A stretch of DNA of 64,000 bases from Stieleria marina. GTDB taxonomy: Bacteria; Planctomycetota; Planctomycetia; Pirellulales; Pirellulaceae. Both the position numbers and the translations under genes were made by a program. Where the stretch lies: positions 2,976,001-3,040,000 of the forward strand of contig CP036526.1 in the NCBI GenBank assembly GCA_007741555.1, written 5' to 3'. Each line of letters opens with the position of its first letter. Within the stretch, counting starts at the first letter, position 1. Positions 61,418 to 64,000 of this stretch are shown here, one piece after another. The notes under the pieces were generated by a model. That model ran no database searches and was not told the DNA's origin. It saw nothing but the letters and a program-made list of their open reading frames with translations.

Positions 61418-62509
61418 TTACACTTTTAGCAATTTCGTGACACGGCCGTCTTGGACGTATTCGCTAACGTAAATATTGCCGTCTGCATCGAAGCAGGCGT
61501 CGTGAGGGTGGACGAATTTGCCAGGCTTCCATTCGTTGCGTTTGCCGCGAATGTTCTGTTTTCGGTCCATGACTCGTTGTTCCCACTGCGGATCGTGTCC
61601 CAGTTTGGCGACCACTTGATCGGTTTTGTCCAAGATCGTCACGCTTGCTCCAATGTCGGCCACGATCAGCCAGTCGCCACGTACATCGATGTCGGCAGGT
61701 TTGGCAAATCCCCCAACTGATTTGAGATGCGTTCCGTCCATCGTAAACCATTGCAAACGTTTGTTGGCACGGTCTGCGACGACCAACTTGGGCGTCCCAT
61801 CACGGTCGTCCAGCCACTGGCCATGCGGAGTGCGGAATTGCCCGTCGCCGCTGCCTGGAGTTCCCAGAGTACGGACGAATTTGTCGTCTTGATCGTACTG
61901 AAACACGTAGCCGCTTCCATATCCGTCGCCCAGGTAGTAGCCGCCGTCGGGGCGAAAACTGCTGTTGGTCGGACGGTAGCGTTTCAGTGTGACACCACTG
62001 TCCTGTTGCAATTCCTTGCGCCCTTTTGCCCAAACGATTTCGCCGTCAAGTGTCATCTTGGTAAACGACATTGCGGCGTCATCGGGTGATAGGTAGAGAA
62101 ACTCTTCGGTGTGCTCACGGCGAATATCAATGCCATGGCCGGCCGCTTCTTTATCGCCGCGGTGTTGCGATGCAAGCGTTTGAATGAACTTTCCGTCGGC
62201 ATCGAAAACATAGATCGATCCATGCGTGCCATGATGACTGACGTAAAGGCGGTTTTGGCTGTCGACGGCCACACCGTTTGACGTCCAGCCATAGTGGTGC
62301 CCAGACGGCAGCGAAGTGCGACCCCAGTCGTGAACGCACTGGTACTTATGTTCGCCAGTTCCGACGATCGTGGCTTGGCCGCCCGACTTGTCTTGCGCTC
62401 CGACGATGGTCAGGCCGACAGGTGATTGGCCGACCGTGGCTGCACCCGCGACGGTGACAGCAGCGACTTGTTTGGCGAATTGTCGTCGTTGCAGTTTGGT
62501 TAAATTCAT
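61418..62509 (-). CDS. Exported NHL-repeat six-bladed beta-propeller protein
   Basis: ATG 62509 starts a twin-arginine-like signal (LQRRQFAKQVAAVTVAGAATVG) and gives 363 residues. NHL-type blades are visible: GVAVDSQNRLYVSHHGTHGSIYVFDADGKFI, GSGDGQFRTPHGQWLDDRDG, KLVVADRANKRLQWFTMDG and FVHPHDACFDADGNIYVSEYVQDGRVTKL. The protein is probably a periplasmic scaffold or hydrolase-like propeller; peptidylglycine-lyase-type catalysis cannot be claimed. It lies 110 bp from the glycerol kinase gene on the same strand. Confidence 0.85.
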   Translation of the reverse strand: MNLTKLQRRQFAKQVAAVTVAGAATVGQSPVGLTIVGAQDKSGGQATIVGTGEHKYQCVHDWGRTSLPSGHHYGWTSNGVAVDSQNRLYVSHHGTHGSIYVFDADGKFIQTLASQHRGDKEAAGHGIDIRREHTEEFLYLSPDDAAMSFTKMTLDGEIVWAKGRKELQQDSGVTLKRYRPTNSSFRPDGGYYLGDGYGSGYVFQYDQDDKFVRTLGTPGSGDGQFRTPHGQWLDDRDGTPKLVVADRANKRLQWFTMDGTHLKSVGGFAKPADIDVRGDWLIVADIGASVTILDKTDQVVAKLGHDPQWEQRVMDRKQNIRGKRNEWKPGKFVHPHDACFDADGNIYVSEYVQDGRVTKLLKV

Positions 62510-62619
62510 TTTGAAACACGGATGTGAAAAGTATGAAGCGGAACTGGTAGAGAACCCTGCCACGGTGTGCCGATCTAGGAGGCAGGCTGGCTCTGGAGCA
62601 GACTGGCTAGCGATTGCGA

Positions 62620-64000
62620 CTACGAATCCACCGTCCATCCGCCGCTGCGATCGACGGCGCGGTTCCATTGCGTCTGGAGTTGGCGGCGAGTCGCGGGTTT
62701 CATTTTTGGTTTGTACCGAGCCGATTCTTGCCACTGTTGGCCGATCTCTTTTTGGTTTTTCCAAAAGCCCACTGCCAGTCCGGCCAAATACGCGGCACCT
62801 AATGCGGTCGTTTCGTTAACTTCAGGGCGGACGACATCGACGCCCAACAGATCTGACTGAAACTGCATGAGGAGGTCATTCATGGCGGCGCCTCCATCGA
62901 CACGAAGTTGTTTTAGTTTGATTCCCGAATCGGCTTCCATCGCGCGGACGACGTCGGCGGTTTGAAAAGCAATTGATTCCAGCGCAGCGCGAGCGAGGTG
63001 GGCTTTCGTGGTTCCCCGTGTCAAACCGTGGATGGTCCCTCGGGCGTAAGGGTCCCAGTGCGGGGCTCCCAAACCAGCAAAGGCCGGCACCATCATTACG
63101 CCATCGGTATCCGGAACTTGGCACGCTAGTTTTTCGATCTCGGCAGATGTTTTGATAATGCCCAACCCATCACGCAACCATTGCACAACAGCGCCGGCAA
63201 TAAAGATGCTGCCTTCTAAAGCGTAGTGAGTTTTGTCGCCGATTTTCCAAGCCGTTGTTGTCAGCAGCTTGTTCTTTGACACAATCGGCTCGGTCCCCGT
63301 GTTCATTAGCATGAAACAGCCGGTCCCGTAGGTGTTCTTGACCATGCCGGGTTTGGTACACACTTGGCCAAACAGAGCGGCGTGCTGATCACCAGCCATG
63401 CCGGCAATGGGAATCGCCGCACCGAGATGAGTGGTTTCAGCGTAGACTTCGCTGCACGATCGAACTTCGGGCAGCATCGCGGCAGGAATATCCAGGGCGG
63501 CCAATAGCGGTCGATCCCACTTCTGCGTTTTAATGTTGTATAGCATGGTTCGTGAAGCGTTGGTCGCGTCGGTCATATGGACGCGTCCATCGGTCAATCG
63601 CCAGAGCAAGAACGAATCGATGGTGCCAAAGGCTAGTTCGCCGGCTTCGGCTTTGCGGCGGGCGCCTTTGACGTTGTCCAGAATCCACTTGATCTTGGTA
63701 CCCGAAAAATACGCGTCCAGAATCAAGCCCGTTTTCTTCTGAATCGTACGGTCTAGTTTTTGCCGTCGCAGTTCTTCGCAAATGTTGGCAGTCCGACGGT
63801 CTTGCCAAACGATCGCGTTGTGGATGGGTTTGCCAGTCGCGCGATCCCAGACAACCGTTGTTTCGCGTTGATTGGTGATGCCGATCGCGACAACGTCCTT
63901 GGCCGATGCTTTCGATTTTCGCAAGACGGATTTGGCAACCGCGAGCTGCGTTTTCCAAATGTCCTCGGGATCGTGTTCCACCCACCCAGCCTGAGGAAAG
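62620..64000 (-). CDS. glpK: Glycerol kinase, N-terminal end outside the window
   Basis: The frame stays open to the right edge (residues [13 protein letters not shown] reach it), so the roughly 460 residues visible lack only the N-terminal ATP-binding part. Signatures are [100 protein letters not shown] and [19 protein letters not shown]. It phosphorylates glycerol with ATP. Confidence 0.93.
   Translation of the reverse strand, partial: FPQAGWVEHDPEDIWKTQLAVAKSVLRKSKASAKDVVAIGITNQRETTVVWDRATGKPIHNAIVWQDRRTANICEELRRQKLDRTIQKKTGLILDAYFSGTKIKWILDNVKGARRKAEAGELAFGTIDSFLLWRLTDGRVHMTDATNASRTMLYNIKTQKWDRPLLAALDIPAAMLPEVRSCSEVYAETTHLGAAIPIAGMAGDQHAALFGQVCTKPGMVKNTYGTGCFMLMNTGTEPIVSKNKLLTTTAWKIGDKTHYALEGSIFIAGAVVQWLRDGLGIIKTSAEIEKLACQVPDTDGVMMVPAFAGLGAPHWDPYARGTIHGLTRGTTKAHLARAALESIAFQTADVVRAMEADSGIKLKQLRVDGGAAMNDLLMQFQSDLLGVDVVRPEVNETTALGAAYLAGLAVGFWKNQKEIGQQWQESARYKPKMKPATRRQLQTQWNRAVDRSGGWTVDS

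Overview
The window looks like a chromosome segment from a marine planctomycete of the Pirellulaceae (Rhodopirellula/Blastopirellula type). The evidence is two secreted sulfatases, Tat-exported Gfo/Idh/MocA and NHL/PQQ-propeller proteins, a ThuA-like protein, split MoxR/DUF58/TgpA clusters, small membrane proteins with an N-terminal NPYxSP motif, and a planctomycete-style flagellar cluster. I saw no tRNA or rRNA gene. All identifications come from reading the sequence and from family knowledge; no database search was run.

Layout. 1-1165: the end of an iron-sulfur L-serine dehydratase and an RlmA-type methyltransferase. 1293-9293 (minus): a ThuA-like protein, then an envelope operon read RDD, SpoIIM, membrane protein, DUF4129, DUF4350, MoxR. 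9629-16229 (plus): a divergent Nramp-like transporter, DUF58, a transglutaminase-like TgpA and cytidylate kinase. 16374-20439: a Tat-exported oxidoreductase, a sulfatase, and a cysteine-rich repeat protein.

21344-31700 is the most unusual part. A tyrosine recombinase is followed by an attI-like site and a sedentary chromosomal integron array: 13 well-preserved attC sites, at least 2 decayed ones, and about 15 cassettes. Each cassette begins with TT after the conserved G, and its first 7-14 bases are complementary to the bases at its own end, the hallmark of genuine cassettes. The recombinase points the same way as the cassettes (reverse-integron layout), lacks the insertion typical of integron integrases, and has a C-terminal extension of about 140 residues. 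Cassette 1 is an apparently exact 485-bp copy of cassette 9. Cassette 2 has no ORF but could encode a structured minus-strand RNA with its own terminator. Cassette 3 carries only a palindromic repeat. Other cassettes encode zinc-ribbon, SMI1/KNR4-like, DUF7660-like, HAD-like, NPYxSP membrane, lipoprotein and EamA transporter proteins. The most distal attC sites are decayed.

32000-41204: a PQQ-type propeller membrane protein, an unlinked MoxR, an oxidoreductase, a PII protein, a cation/proton antiporter with an EIIA-like domain, a sulfatase and a tandem class II aldolase. 41300-59531 is flagellar: flgF-G-A-H-I-J-N-K-L on the minus strand, diverging from fliL-M-N-O-P-flhA-x-fliA and three unknown genes on the plus strand. 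A 12-copy AACG microsatellite lies between fliO and fliP. 59673-64000: a DUF427 protein, a bestrophin-like channel, an NHL-propeller protein and a partial glycerol kinase.
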